DNA from: Rhabdornis inornatus
Lineage: Eukaryota > Chordata > Aves > Passeriformes > Rhabdornithidae
Length of the DNA stretch: 64,000 nt
Assembly (NCBI GenBank): GCA_013397075.1
Contig: VWZS01006727.1
Location: forward strand, 186,353 to 250,352
Direction: 5' to 3'
Every line of letters begins with the position of its first letter. Within the stretch, counting starts at the first letter, position 1. This document shows positions 13,201 to 36,900 of this stretch, piece by piece. Position numbers and translations under genes: made by a program. The notes beneath the pieces were generated by a model, which saw only the letters and a program-made list of their open reading frames with translations, made no database searches and was not told the DNA's origin.

Positions 13201-15330
13201 GCACTTTGAAATTCAAGGCAGGATCCAGGATTAGAAGAGCCCGAGGTGAAGGGAGTAGGAGTGTTCTCCATCCTCTCTCTAATCCTGTTTGCACAGAGGG
13301 GGCAGATCCCGTTGTGCAGCTGTGACATTGTTGGTGCAGCTGTCTGCAATTCCATCCTGTGCTCCCTGGTAAAATAACTGCCCGTGGTTTCCCTGGGCTC
13401 CTGCAGTACCCACCTGCCCTGAGGAGCAGGGATATCACATTCCTCAGCTTTTCTGGGACTCCACAAGGTCCATCAGGGATGCATCTTCCAATGTCAGAGG
13501 AAAAGGAGGGACCTGCCCAACAGCACCTGCTGAAACCAAGGTTCCATTTCTGTGGGAATCAAAACTCACACTTTACATGGCTGATGCACTCATGGGAAGT
13601 TCAGCTTTCTGTTCTTCCAAGTGTCCAGGCTGTATTAAATTTAACATCCCTGCATTAAGGGTTATTATTAACAAGTGACAGCTACTTTAATATGCCAGTC
13701 AGCAGAGCATTTGCCTTCCTGCGTGCCAAAACCTTGGATTATTGAAGGCAGTGAGCTTTAAGGTCCCCTCCAAGCCAAATTTCCAAAACATTCCATATTC
13801 TGTGGTTCAAACTTCTCTACAGGTTTAAGATACAAACTTTGCTGAACACCAAGCAGTGCTTTCTGTGCTGCCTCTCAGCTGGGAATTGCTCAAGCTAAAA
13901 AGTTACAGCCACAGCACTTGAGTAGTATCATCCCATTTTAAGGACTTTTTCCTTAAGTGCTGAGTATGAACATTTTATTTAAGATTACTCCATTTATGGC
14001 TAAAATTGGATATTCCTTATTAATATTGCACACCACCAATGATCCCTGCTTACAGCTACAGCAACCTCTCGCTCTTGAAAATGTGTTAAAAATCACAAAC
14101 TGGCACAAAAAAACTGTTGGAACAATCCCCATGGTAGAAATGGGCCTTCTGAAGGGAAAACTTTTAGCAGTACTATTTTTCCTCCTTTGGAAAAAAGGCC
14201 ACATTTGCCCAAAGCAAAATGTTAAACATGAAAATTAATTGGTGAAAGTTTTTTTTTTAAATATTGCTTATAATGGAAGAATTTCAAAACACCTGTGTGT
14301 TTATTCTATTACTGACTTGTCTCTTGTGGATTTTTAGGTTTCCCTTCCTAACACCTTCTCCAATAAAGCCAGAGGAAATAAAAACATGGCACATTAATCC
14401 ACATGAGGGGAACAACCAACTCTTTAATACCAGGTGGGTACTGAGAGCCCTGGTGCTGGGAGAGGCTGGAGCAGGAACAGGATCTTGGGAGAGCTGGACA
14501 TAATTAATACAAAACCCTGCAGTGACCTGGAGTGCTGCAGAGCAGCAGCTTTCCCAGCCCTGGAGGCCTTGAGCTCCTTCTGCAGAACTCAGCAGGCCCT
14601 TCTCCCTAACAAGCCTGGAAAAGGAAATAAGGTGTTTTGTTTTCTCTGGATGATGCCTCGGGAAAATACAAGGATGTGCAAGTTACCATCTTATTTAAAG
14701 GTCAGAAAGAGGAAAAACTACTTTCCTAGGTGGAAAAGCCTCCTAGATTTCCATTGGCACACAGCGTGCTGCTGGATTTACTCCTGAGCCACCCACACCA
14801 CGAGCTGATGCGATTGTGATGATCCCTTCTTTCCTGGAGGTAACTCTTACTGGATCTGGCTGACCTGCTTTGACATCCATCTTCATTTGCAGGGCTTGCC
14901 CTGGGAAGCTGAGCCTGAAATTCTCTCAGAATAAGGAGAACAATCTCCCAGGCTGGAGCTCTGGTAAAGGTCTCCTGAACTTCTGCTCTCCCTGCCTTTG
15001 AAGCCTCTCTGCTTCCACTAGTGGGAATAACACTGGCCATTCCCAAAGGGGGATCCAGGTATTTTTGTTCACAGCAAAGGAATCTCCTTTATTTCTTTCT
15101 TTAGGAACTTCAGCCAAGTGCTGTTACACAATATAAGGTTATTTATAGGTAAGTGTGACAAGTAAGAAAACACAGGAGTCAATAATTTGAACATTCTTGC
15201 TCTTGGTTCCATAAGGTGTGACAGGCGCAGTTCTGAGAGCTCTGCAGGAGGCCCCCCTAGGAGGCCAAATGGGAATTTGAGCCACAGGATATTCTTGTCA
15301 CTGTCCTGACCACAGGCTGGGACAGCTCAG
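10206..15330. other. Intergenic region, no recognised gene
   Basis: No supported exon. An open frame of 194 codons on the minus strand at 10674-11258 has low-complexity composition, no splice-supported neighbour and no family motif. Small features are a 9-bp perfect stem with a 5-nt loop at 11036-11058, and a possible CR1 3'-end scrap at 13742-13806. Confidence 0.55.
13742..13806 (+). mobile_element. Short CR1 3'-end scrap
   Basis: The block 'gctttaaggtcccctccaag' followed by 'attctgtggtt' resembles the final ~60 bp of CR1 in forward orientation. It is short and diverged, so the call is tentative. Confidence 0.45.
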
Positions 15331-15665
15331 AGAATCCCAGAATGGTTTGGGTTGGAAGGAACCTTAAAGATCACCCAGTCTCATCCCCTGCCATGGGACA
15401 CCTTCCACTATCCCAGGTTACTCCAAGCCCCATCCAGCTCAGCCTTGGACACTTCCAGGGATCCAGGGGCAGCCACAGCTTCTCTGGGCACCCTGTGCCT
15501 CTCCACCCTCACAGGGAACAATTTCATCCCAATATCCCATCTAAATCTCCCCTCCTTCAATTTAAAGGCATTCCCTGTATCCTGTCCCTCCAGGCCCTTG
15601 CCCAAAGCCCCTCTCCAGCTCTCTTGGAGACCCTTCAGGCACTGGAAGGTGTCCAGTACTTACAA
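15331..15665 (-). mobile_element. CR1 LINE 3' fragment
   Basis: It starts at 'agaatcccagaatggtttgg' (reverse complement of the CR1 3' terminus) and continues through 'tccagggatccaggggcag', 'ctctgggcaccctgtgcc' and 'cctctccagctctcttggag'. It is a relatively well preserved 3' fragment without coding potential. Confidence 0.9.
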
Positions 15666-17138
15666 GGTTACTAATGAAACTCTAATTAAATTCTGTTTTC
15701 TTCCCCAATGCATAAGCTACAGAAGAGAGGACTAAAAAGACACATGCAAATACCCCCACAAATCTAATGTGACAGAGAAATGTGTGTGTGAGACCATAGA
15801 CATTGGGGAGAAAATAGAAAGCCAAAGGAAGATTCACCTCAAAGGAAGCCAGAAATCACCACCTTTTTAGCTGATCTGCAGACTCCTCAGAGGCAGAACC
15901 ATGGAAGAACCAAGCAAAGCAAGTCTGTTATAAAAAAAAACCCTTAAAATAAACCTTGCAGCATCAAAAAAGCAAAGTTTCAGACTGATTCTAGTTACAT
16001 TCAGTGTACTCAGAAGCATCTTCCCACTTAACAGGAGTTTTATCAGTTTGCTTATCTTATCTTGATGCTACCCCAACAGTAACAGCTTCTCTTTACATTT
16101 TAACTCAGGACATGTCAGAGGCAGTGAAACGTCCCCAGAAATGAGACATGAACTCCAAACCTGCACAGTCATGAATATGCCAAGATCAACAATGCTCACA
16201 AGTCTTTCTGCCAACATGTTCCATCCCATAAGCAAAGACAGGACTTGGAGACTCCCAGAGTGTCAATCCAAGCTAATTTCAGAAATATTTGATGATGCTT
16301 CCTTTTGTAAGCATATGTGAGAGTTCTAATTCATTGAGGCTTCCCATATGGTGCATCCCTGTTCTTCTTACTATCAACAGTCACAGGGAGAATAAGAGGA
16401 AATTTGGAAATAAAGGAAACAGCAGTTCCAGGTTTCTCACAATCAACCAGAAAGTATTTCGTTGTACCAGGAAAACCCCAGGATTTGGAACAGGACACAG
16501 AAACTAATTTTCAGTAGCTTTTCCTCAGTGCTGCCTCCCTGTTAGAGCGAGGGCACAGCTACAGGCTCTTCTTCTGGTAATCACAAACAGGGACTGTCCA
16601 GGAGCCAGACTGGAAACCTGGTGTTTCACAGGTGTGAAACTCCACAATTCAGGATTAAAGCTGTTCCCCGTGGCCTTCTGACAGATCACAGCCCACCACT
16701 GTTATTTTTAACAGGACTGTCATGAAAACTGCAAAGTCTAAGCAGGTGTATTTTTGCCAGAATATTACCAACACATAAAAAAAAAAAAATTAAGCCACAC
16801 CCTTTGTTTTCATGAGTCAGCAGTTAATGAAAATACCTGCAGGTAGGCACTGGCTGGAGGGCACGAGGACACACAGACCTGTCCCACCTACATGGTACAT
16901 GGAAAACCAAGCAGAGCTTTCAACATTTTTTGTTAAATAACCCCAGGATGCAAGGATCTTGTATAAACATAAGCACATGTGTCAGGCCTGGAATACTCCC
17001 TCTGCCACATCCCCTCAGTCCCCCAAGCAGACCAGCCTGAACAAACCATTTCTGAGCTGCACCTGTGCTTCCCAGTGAGCTCCTCCACCAACGTGGAACC
17101 TGACAAGCATTAAAATCTATGTTAGGATTAAATAAGAT
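15666..17138. other. Intergenic or distal 3'UTR sequence
   Basis: AT-rich unique sequence with no recognised exon or repeat. A tandem pair of GATA-type sites lies at 16051-16066 (cttatcttatcttgat on the plus strand). The ABRAXAS2 3'UTR could extend into this stretch. Confidence 0.4.
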
Positions 17139-17144
17139 TTTATT
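17139..17144 (-). terminator. Candidate poly(A) signal AATAAA
   Basis: Minus-strand AATAAA about 1.74 kb past the ABRAXAS2 stop codon. Two further candidates at 18460-18465 and 18570-18575 would give shorter 3'UTRs. The hexamer alone is weak evidence in AT-rich DNA. Confidence 0.3.
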
Positions 17145-18634
17145 GTCACATTGAACTGCTTTGTCAGAGATGTACATTTTGCAGGTTTCTGTGCAGAATA
17201 AAAATGAAGACAGTGGCTGCCAATCTGTCAAGTCTGATTCCAGCATTGACACGTTCCCACCTGAGCACAGGTGCTCACAGGTGGTGACTCCACAGCAAGG
17301 TCTCTGTTCCAGGGATTGCAACACTCCAAAATAAAAACCCATCCAGTTAAGGCTAATGAGAACAATGTAAAATAGTTAAAACCAGAGCACTAGATGTTTA
17401 AAGGTGGAAACATTCAGTAGAAGAGTGGCAAGTTTAACACCTCATTTTTTCCCAAAGTTATTTTGCTTAATTTAGTACTGGTAAGGACAGGGTAATGAAC
17501 AGACTTTTGCCTATGGTCCAGAAGACTAAAATTTCAGTGTGTAAATTTGAGATATTTAAAATTTTTAAGCAACTGCTTTGCTGTTCTGGGTGTAAACAGA
17601 AGAAGTGGCTATTGATATAGTGATAAATGCTGCAGATAACCTCATCTTAGAATGTGTATTTTCTCATTTACACATCAGGGATAAAGTCCAATAATACAAA
17701 CTTCTTAGTGGCACAATTTCACATATTTTGGGCAACGTTAGCATACAAGCAGTATTTAAATAAAAGTAAGTGCATCCAAACATGAAATTCTCTAAATATA
17801 CCACACTTCATTTATCCCAAACGGCAGTTTTCTGACAAGAGCTGTAATTCAAATTAAAATAATCATTTACATGTTTCACCCAGAGGAAAAGAGGTAATAA
17901 ACCCAGGGGACTCTCCAAACAATCTTCTCCTACCCTATCCCCTATTTATCACATAAAATAACTCATTTAGAAGTGTAAATCCAATACTCAGATGCAAATA
18001 AAATGCAAGTAGCAGTCTCTGATGTTTGTAATTTGCAGACTCCAAAGTCCAATCATGATGGAATTTACTACTTCTGTCAGTCATTTACTCCTGTATGTGC
18101 ACTTCATATTTATGCTAAAAGAACACATGAGACAATAAATGAGGCTAGTGTGGCGTAAAGTCATTGTAAACCCAGTGAAACCAGAATAATTCTATTTATG
18201 ACATTCATCTGGATGATTTACCAGGCATCCCACCCCCCCCAATACCCTTTACAGAGAAAAAGGCAACCATCAGCTGAAGTGAGACACATTCTGTTTGTAA
18301 AAAAGGTTGAACCAAATCCCTCCTCTGATGAGGGCAGGCCCACAGAATGAGGTTGACCACATCTTTTCCAACTAGGCTTCTCAGAATTATCAAGATTTCT
18401 TTGCTTGCAAAGGCCAATTTGGCTTACCATAGAAAGCTATTCTGAAGGCGGCTGATACATTTATTATTCCCTTTCAAAAATTAAAATTCAAGGCATGATA
18501 GTGCAAGAGGTAAGTTTTGATTTGAGAACATTATCTGTAGACTAACTGTGCTTAGTTACTACATCCCAATTTATTGTCTTAAACAAAATATGGCAACAAA
18601 AGCTACAAGATCTCTATAAATTTCATTTTGCCTA

Positions 18635-18810
18635 AATTTACCAGTACATCCATGAACCTCATCAGTATTAGTACAACTTGATTATCCTAATGATTCCATT
18701 ATAAAACTTGCAAAATGTATCACAAGGTGAATAAACCATCTAGTGCAAGTCTTCTACATTTTGTGTGCACAGTAATCCTGTGTAGTTCATTTCCTCCGGG
18801 TTAAATCCCC
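18635..18810. repeat. Local duplication, copy A (3'UTR of ABRAXAS2)
   Basis: About 176 bp aligns in the same orientation, nearly without gaps and at roughly 75-80% identity by eye, with 19641-19815. Shared blocks include gaacctcatcag, gcaagt, tgtgcacagt, atcctgt and tcatttcctcc. Copy A starts 70 nt beyond the stop codon of ABRAXAS2 in the transcript direction. It could be a tandem duplication or two members of an old repeat family. Confidence 0.75.
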
Positions 18811-18879
18811 AAAATCTCTCGGTAACAATTAAGAAAAAACAGTGTCATGTGGATTTTTTTTTTGTTGTTTTCCCCCTTA

Positions 18880-32070
<13,191 letters not shown>

Positions 32071-32148
32071 GACGGACACACCGCCGCCGCCGCCGCCACG
32101 GCGCACGCGCGCCGGACGCACGCCCGCTTCCGGCGGTGCCGCGGGGCG

Positions 32149-32167
32149 TCATGGGAAGTGTAGTCCC
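32149..32167 (-). promoter_or_regulatory. ZNF143/STAF-like site
   Basis: The minus strand reads GGGACTACACTTCCCATGA, close to the known vertebrate promoter motif ACTACAnTTCCCAnnATGC bound by ZNF143. It lies 79-97 bp upstream of the ABRAXAS2 start codon, the usual promoter position. Confidence 0.65.
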
Positions 32168-32219
32168 GGGGGACAGTGGGGTACCCGCATGAGAAGGGTT
32201 GGAAACTGTGGGAGCGAGA

Positions 32220-32510
32220 CATCGGACCATTGAGTTTGGAACAGACCCCCGAGCCCATCGAGTCCAACCTGTGACCGATCACCACCTTGTCACCCAGCCC
32301 AGAGCACTGAGTGACACATCCCGGGTTTCATTGGATACCTCCAGGGATGGGGACTCCCCACCTCCGTGGGCATCACTTTCCACGCTTTAACAATCTCTTC
32401 TACGAAGAAATTCCTTCTGATAACCAACCTGACGTCCCCATGCCCAGCCTGAGGCCGTTCCCCCTCCTCCTGTCCCTGTTCCCTGGAGCAGAGCCCGACC
32501 CTCCCCCCCC
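32220..32510 (-). mobile_element. CR1 LINE fragment, left part of an interrupted copy
   Basis: Reverse CR1 blocks 'gagcccatcgagtccaacct', 'tacctccagggatggggact' and 'gaagaaattccttctgataa' run up to the assembly gap. The continuation 'ctggacacgctccagctcct' is found at 32766-32819, beyond the gap and a probable LTR end. Confidence 0.85.
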
Positions 32511-32686
32511 NNNNNNNNNNNNNNNNNNNNNNNNNNNNNNNNNNNNNNNNNNNNNNNNNNNNNNNNNNNNNNNNNNNNNNNNNNNNNNNNNNNNNNNNNN
32601 NNNNNNNNNNNNNNNNNNNNNNNNNNNNNNNNNNNNNNNNNNNNNNNNNNNNNNNNNNNNNNNNNNNNNNNNNNNNNNNNNNNNNN
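32511..32686. other. Assembly gap (176 N)
   Basis: A run of 176 N. The left side ends in a C homopolymer inside a CR1. The right side begins inside a probable LTR, so the gap probably hides GC-rich repeat sequence. Confidence 0.99.
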
Positions 32687-32765
32687 CGCTGCTTGCTCTG
32701 TCTATATCCAATAAAGAAATCTAAATTTTGCTAAATACCGAGACTTCTGTCTCTCATTTATAACA
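32687..32765 (+). mobile_element. Probable 3' end of an endogenous retrovirus LTR
   Basis: The segment has an AATAAA polyadenylation signal, a downstream pyrimidine-rich stretch and a terminal ...TAACA, the layout of an R-U5 end. It sits exactly where a CR1 is interrupted, as expected for an inserted solo LTR. The 5' part is lost in the gap. No viral protein-coding sequence is visible. Confidence 0.5.
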
Positions 32766-32819
32766 GTTCCTTTCCCTGGACACGCTCCAGCTCCTCAATG
32801 TCTGTCTCGTCGTGAGGAA
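32766..32819 (-). mobile_element. CR1 LINE fragment, right part of an interrupted copy
   Basis: The sequence 'ctggacacgctccagctcct' followed by 'caatgtctgtctcg' is the internal CR1 block that should follow the sequence left of the gap. It has the same reverse orientation. Confidence 0.65.
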
Positions 32820-33088
32820 CATTGATGTGCTGGAGCAGAGGAGGCCACAAAGGTGATGAGGGAGATGCGGCCCTCTGTTCTGGGACAGGCTGGGAGAGCT
32901 GGGGATGCTCACCTGGAGAGGAAAAGGCTCCAGGGAGAGCTCAGAGCCCCTTCCAGTGCCTAAAGGGGCTCCAGGAGAGCTGGAGAGGGACTGGGGACAA
33001 GGGATGGAGGGACAGGACACAGGGAATGGCTTCCACTGCCAGAGATCAGGGATGGATGGGATACTGGGAAGAAATGCCGTGGTTCACA
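32820..33088 (+). mobile_element. CR1 LINE fragment
   Basis: Forward CR1 blocks 'ctggagcagaggaggccaca', 'gctccaggagagctggagag' and 'gggacaggacacagggaatg' are present. The orientation is opposite to the adjacent interrupted copy. Confidence 0.85.
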
Positions 33089-33247
33089 CACACGGAGATG
33101 TACAGGAGGCAAATGTGCAGCAGTGCTGTTTATCACTCTTATTATTAAAACACCTTGTAACAGCATCTGCGACATTTGCAACAAATAAATATAGAAAAAA
33201 ATAAATATTCTTTTAATATTGCAGCTCTTTTAAATATTGCACTGATT

Positions 33248-33386
33248 TTCATCGAACCACACAATAGTTTTAATTGGAAGGGACCTTACAGACCACTTAC
33301 TTACAACCCCTGCCATGGGCAGCGACACCTTGCACAGGCCGGGTCGCTCCACGCCCCATCCAACCCGGCCTTGGACACTCTCAGGA
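33248..33386 (-). mobile_element. CR1 LINE 3'-end fragment
   Basis: Reverse CR1 tail with 'ttggaagggaccttacagac', 'ccctgccatgggcagcgaca' and 'ccggccttggacactctcag'. It directly precedes the 74-bp tandem array. Confidence 0.85.
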
Positions 33387-33407
33387 CGGGATTTTAGGTG
33401 ATCCCAG

Positions 33408-33742
33408 CGATCAGAAGCGCAGGGATTAGAAAAGATCACAAAACACGGCAGGTCTCGGAGCTGCCCAGGCTCCCTTCACGGCGATCAGAACCGCAGAGGT
33501 TAGAAAAGATCAAACACGGCAGGTCAGAACCGAAAGGATTAGAAAAGATCACAAAACACGGCAGGTCTCGGAGCTGCCCAGGCTCCCCTCACGGCGATCA
33601 GAACCGCAGGGATTAGAAAAGATCACAAAACACGGCAGGTGTCGGAGCGGGCCCGGCTCCCCTCACGGCGATCAGAACCGCAGGGATTAGAAAAGATCAC
33701 AAAACACGGCAGGTGTCGGAGCGGGCCCGGCTCCCCTCACGG
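33408..33742. repeat. 74-bp tandem repeat, about 4.5 copies, next to the EEF1AKMT2 promoter
   Basis: The unit begins 'cgatcagaaccgcagggatt', passes through 'agaaaagatcacaaaacacg' and ends in a GC-rich half 'ggctcccctcacgg'. Units start at 33408, 33482, about 33522 (after a truncated unit), 33595 and 33669. The last two units look identical, pointing to recent homogenisation. The array ends about 90 bp before the EEF1AKMT2 start codon. Confidence 0.92.
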
Positions 33743-33960
33743 CCGCACCACCGAGCCCGGGTCCTCCCGGCCGGGAGCGGCCGCGGCCGCTCCGCCCGCA
33801 GCGCTCGCTGGTTCCGGGGCGTGCCGGGCATGGCGCTGGCCGGGGACGAGCCCTTCAGCCCCTCGGTGCTGGGCACCAGGGAGCAGTGAGTGCCGGGGCA
33901 CGGGGCGGGCACCGGGTGTGCCCCAGCGGGGGCGGGCACGGGCGGGACGCGGCTCGGAGC
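33743..33960 (+). promoter_or_regulatory. EEF1AKMT2: CpG-island promoter of EEF1AKMT2
   Basis: CpG-dense sequence around exon 1, without TATA. It includes a perfect 20-bp palindrome at 33774-33793 centred on ggccgcggcc. The island is bounded on the left by the 74-bp tandem array and continues into intron 1. Confidence 0.65.
33830..33885 (+). CDS. EEF1AKMT2: EEF1AKMT2 coding exon 1 (aa 1-18)
   Basis: It encodes MALAGDEPFSPSVLGTRE plus two bases of His19. The donor is GTGAGT. The frame upstream stays open without another ATG nearby, so the start could be debated only if an upstream exon exists. Confidence 0.9.
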
Positions 33961-36900
33961 CACCCGCGCTGTGGAAAGTGGCCCTGCCCGCGGCGCCCGG
34001 GGTGGAAATAAAAGGGCTTTAAAGTCCTCTCTCAACACAAGCCGGTCTCTGGTTTGTGTGTTACTAATTTGGTTGGAGAATCTGTGATTCTGTAAAGTGG
34101 CACTGCTACGCAGAGGATAGAGCCTTCTCATCCTTTCATTGAATCATGGAGTGGTTTGGTTTGGGAGGGACCTTAAATCCCATCCAGTCCCATCCCCTGC
34201 CGTGGCAGGGACACCTTCCACTGTCCCAGGCTGCTCCACCCCCAATGTCCAACCTGGCCTTGGGCACTGCCAGGGATCCAGGGGCAGCCACAGCTGCTCT
34301 GGGCACCCTGTGCCAGGGCCCCACCACCCTCCCAGGGAACAATTCCTGCCCGAAATCCCATCCAGCGCTGCCCTTTGTGAATTTGAAGCCATTCCCTGTG
34401 TCCTGTCTCTCCACCCCTGTCCCAAGTCCCTCTCCAGCTCTCTTGGAGCCCCTTAAAGTACTGGAAGAGGTTCTGGAGCCTTTTCTTCAGGTGAATCCCT
34501 CGACTCTCTTCCACAAGTTCATGTTGTTCTTATGCTGAGGACCAGTGCCTCACCACCCTCACAGTCAATTTCTTCCAAATATCTAGCCAAAATATTTCAG
34601 TTTTTCTTCCCATCCCTCTTTGATCTAAATATTTCCCAGTATTAATGATGATATCCTTTCCTTTGTTTGCCCCCCACCGACCCAGCTGGGATGCTGCGTA
34701 CGAAAGAGAACTGCAAACTTTTCAAGACATTGGAGATACCGGGGAAATCTGGTAAACAAAATAACTCCTGCAGAGTGTTTCTGTTGTTTCTTTACCGTAA
34801 AAGACATTGCAAAATCACAGCCAGCAATTCAACAAGTTGCTGACAAAATGGTGGGGAGTTTTACCATTGAAACCAGCACTTCCTCTCTTGCCCAACTTCA
34901 CAGTGAAGATTGCTCAGCTGCACTTGAACAAGTGTCATTACACAAAAATTGAGCTGGTAATTGAGGTGTATGTTACTGACAGATGTGCTTTTTATGCCTG
35001 AGCTCAGGTTGAACTACACAAGTTCAACCTTGCTGCTTCCTTTTTAAATACATGGATGCTTTCACCTCCCAGAGTTGGTGTTTCAGTGAATTTTAAGGCT
35101 GCAGGATTAATTTTCATCAGAACAAAACAAACATGGAATATGAGCTATGGCATCTTTTACTTTAGTAACCATAAAAAGGGCTCTGAAAAAGCTGGAGAGA
35201 GTGAGTGGTGAAATAAACTTGCTGTACCTTTTGCACATTTTTTTCTGGTTTAATTACCTGAGCCCTTGTTTTTTCCAGGTTTGGAGAAGAAAGCATGGTG
35301 CGCATAATCAGGTGGTTGGAAAAGCACAAGGTCCCCCTTGACAGCTCTGTACTTGACATTGGGACTGGGAATGGTGTTTTACTGGTTGAATTGGTTGGTA
35401 TTTTGCAAAGTTTGTCTATTTTTTATACAGAATCAGAGCAGTTTAAATACAGTTCTCACAAGTGGCTGTGGTAATCATGGGGAGCTGTAACCTGTGTGGA
35501 ACACAAAAAGTGTCAATACTTCAGGCTTCAAAATTTGAAGTATTTCTGTAAATCAATCAGCCTAAGCATCCCTTGTTTTAATTTTACCATCCTGTTTCCC
35601 CGCATTTAAAACTGCATTTCTTCCCATTGTCATGTAAATTCCCCCAGATAAGGAAATGAAGTTGACTAATTCACAAAGTACCCTCATGTACAGAACCAGA
35701 CCTTTTCTCTGCACTCAGTTCTGATAATAACATTCGATATAAAGAAGCAGGTAAATCCAAGGGCTTTTATGTAAGTAACTTTACAAGTTGTTAACACTTA
35801 AAGAAGTGTCCATTTCTGTCAGGGTGGGAAATCTGGTCAGGTGTGTTCTGAAGTGTTCTGATGTTTTTGTTATGGACAAGATGCTCAGGAATTGCAGTAT
35901 TTTTTTTTTCATATTTTTGATTGATCTTTTTGGTGTAATACTGCAGCAGAGTTGGTAAAGAAAGGAGCTGTTATATTGTCACAGCTTCTCTTGTTTTGCA
36001 TTCCCCATTGGCTCCATTAATTCCTGTAGGAATTGGAAGGACTGAAAGCCCAAGTCAGGTTTGAAGTGGAATTTTTTTTAACATGGACTTCGATATTAGA
36101 AGATTTTAAAGCCTTTGTGGAGACTGGCTGCTACACCACAGCACAGGAGAATTTATGTCAGCAAAAGCAGAAATTGCTCATCTCACTAGGAAAATTAGCC
36201 TGATAATGGTGATTGTTGAGTGCAGTGATAGCTCTATCATGGTTGAAGTATCCAATAGAAAAGTCTTATTTGTAAGACTTCAGTTTTACACTGACTCTAC
36301 TTGCAAATGGGAAACTGATTTTTCATACTATAATGGGAAAATGACAGCCTGATAGCTTTTAAAAACTATTAACTCTTATGTGAGTACCCTTCTCCCTTAC
36401 ATTAAGCACCTCGCGGTACTGTGGTTTCTTTCATAGGAAATTTTCAGTCCAGTTCCCTCTTGAAAAGTGGCTTCAAAAATTACCTTGTTTATTTTTCCTG
36501 AATAATTCAGGGTCTCACTTGCTTAGTTAATGTAAAAGGAATTTTTTTGTGTGTTAGCTGCAAGGCTTGGAAATCAAGTCGGAATTCTTTTGGCTGCTAC
36601 TGTAGGACTGTTCTGCCACTGGAGTTGGATTCCATCATGAGATAGAAATGGCAGTACTGGAAAATACTCAGTCATAGAGGACACTAGTACAGCTCTTTGG
36701 AAGGGAACTACTAGAGGGTACACAAATGTTACATAAGTGGCACCCCTTGCTGTTTTTATATGTTTAGTAGGCTGTGGTCCTACCCCTGTGAACTTTAGGG
36801 ATCTGGTAGCTTGGATTTGTGACAAATTCTTTTGCCTTCCAAAAATTCCAGCTCTTCTGAGGAAACCTTGCTGCCACAGAAAGCTCTGGCCTCCTCTTAT

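Larger units (their letters stand above)
17139..18879 (-). other. ABRAXAS2: Putative 3'UTR of ABRAXAS2
   Basis: AT-rich sequence immediately downstream of the ABRAXAS2 stop codon. On the minus strand, AATAAA signals occur at 18575-18570, 18465-18460 and 17144-17139. The human transcript carries a long 3'UTR (from memory), so the leftmost signal is taken as a provisional end. None of the three has an obvious GT-rich downstream element, so the true cleavage site is undecided. Nearest the stop codon, the UTR contains one copy (18635-18810) of a diverged duplication whose partner lies in intron 8. Confidence 0.45.

Noticed and set aside
1..17000. Search for ZRANB1 coding exons expected by synteny
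   Set aside because: No zinc-finger or OTU-type coding text was found on either strand. The gene is probably left of the window.
16920..17342. 140-codon open frame on the minus strand near the ABRAXAS2 3'UTR end
   Set aside because: The protein text matches no family I recognise, and it sits in putative UTR or intergenic DNA.
33408..33742. Regular repeats resembling a CRISPR array
   Set aside because: The units are contiguous 74-bp tandem copies without distinct spacers, in a vertebrate genome. It is a minisatellite.
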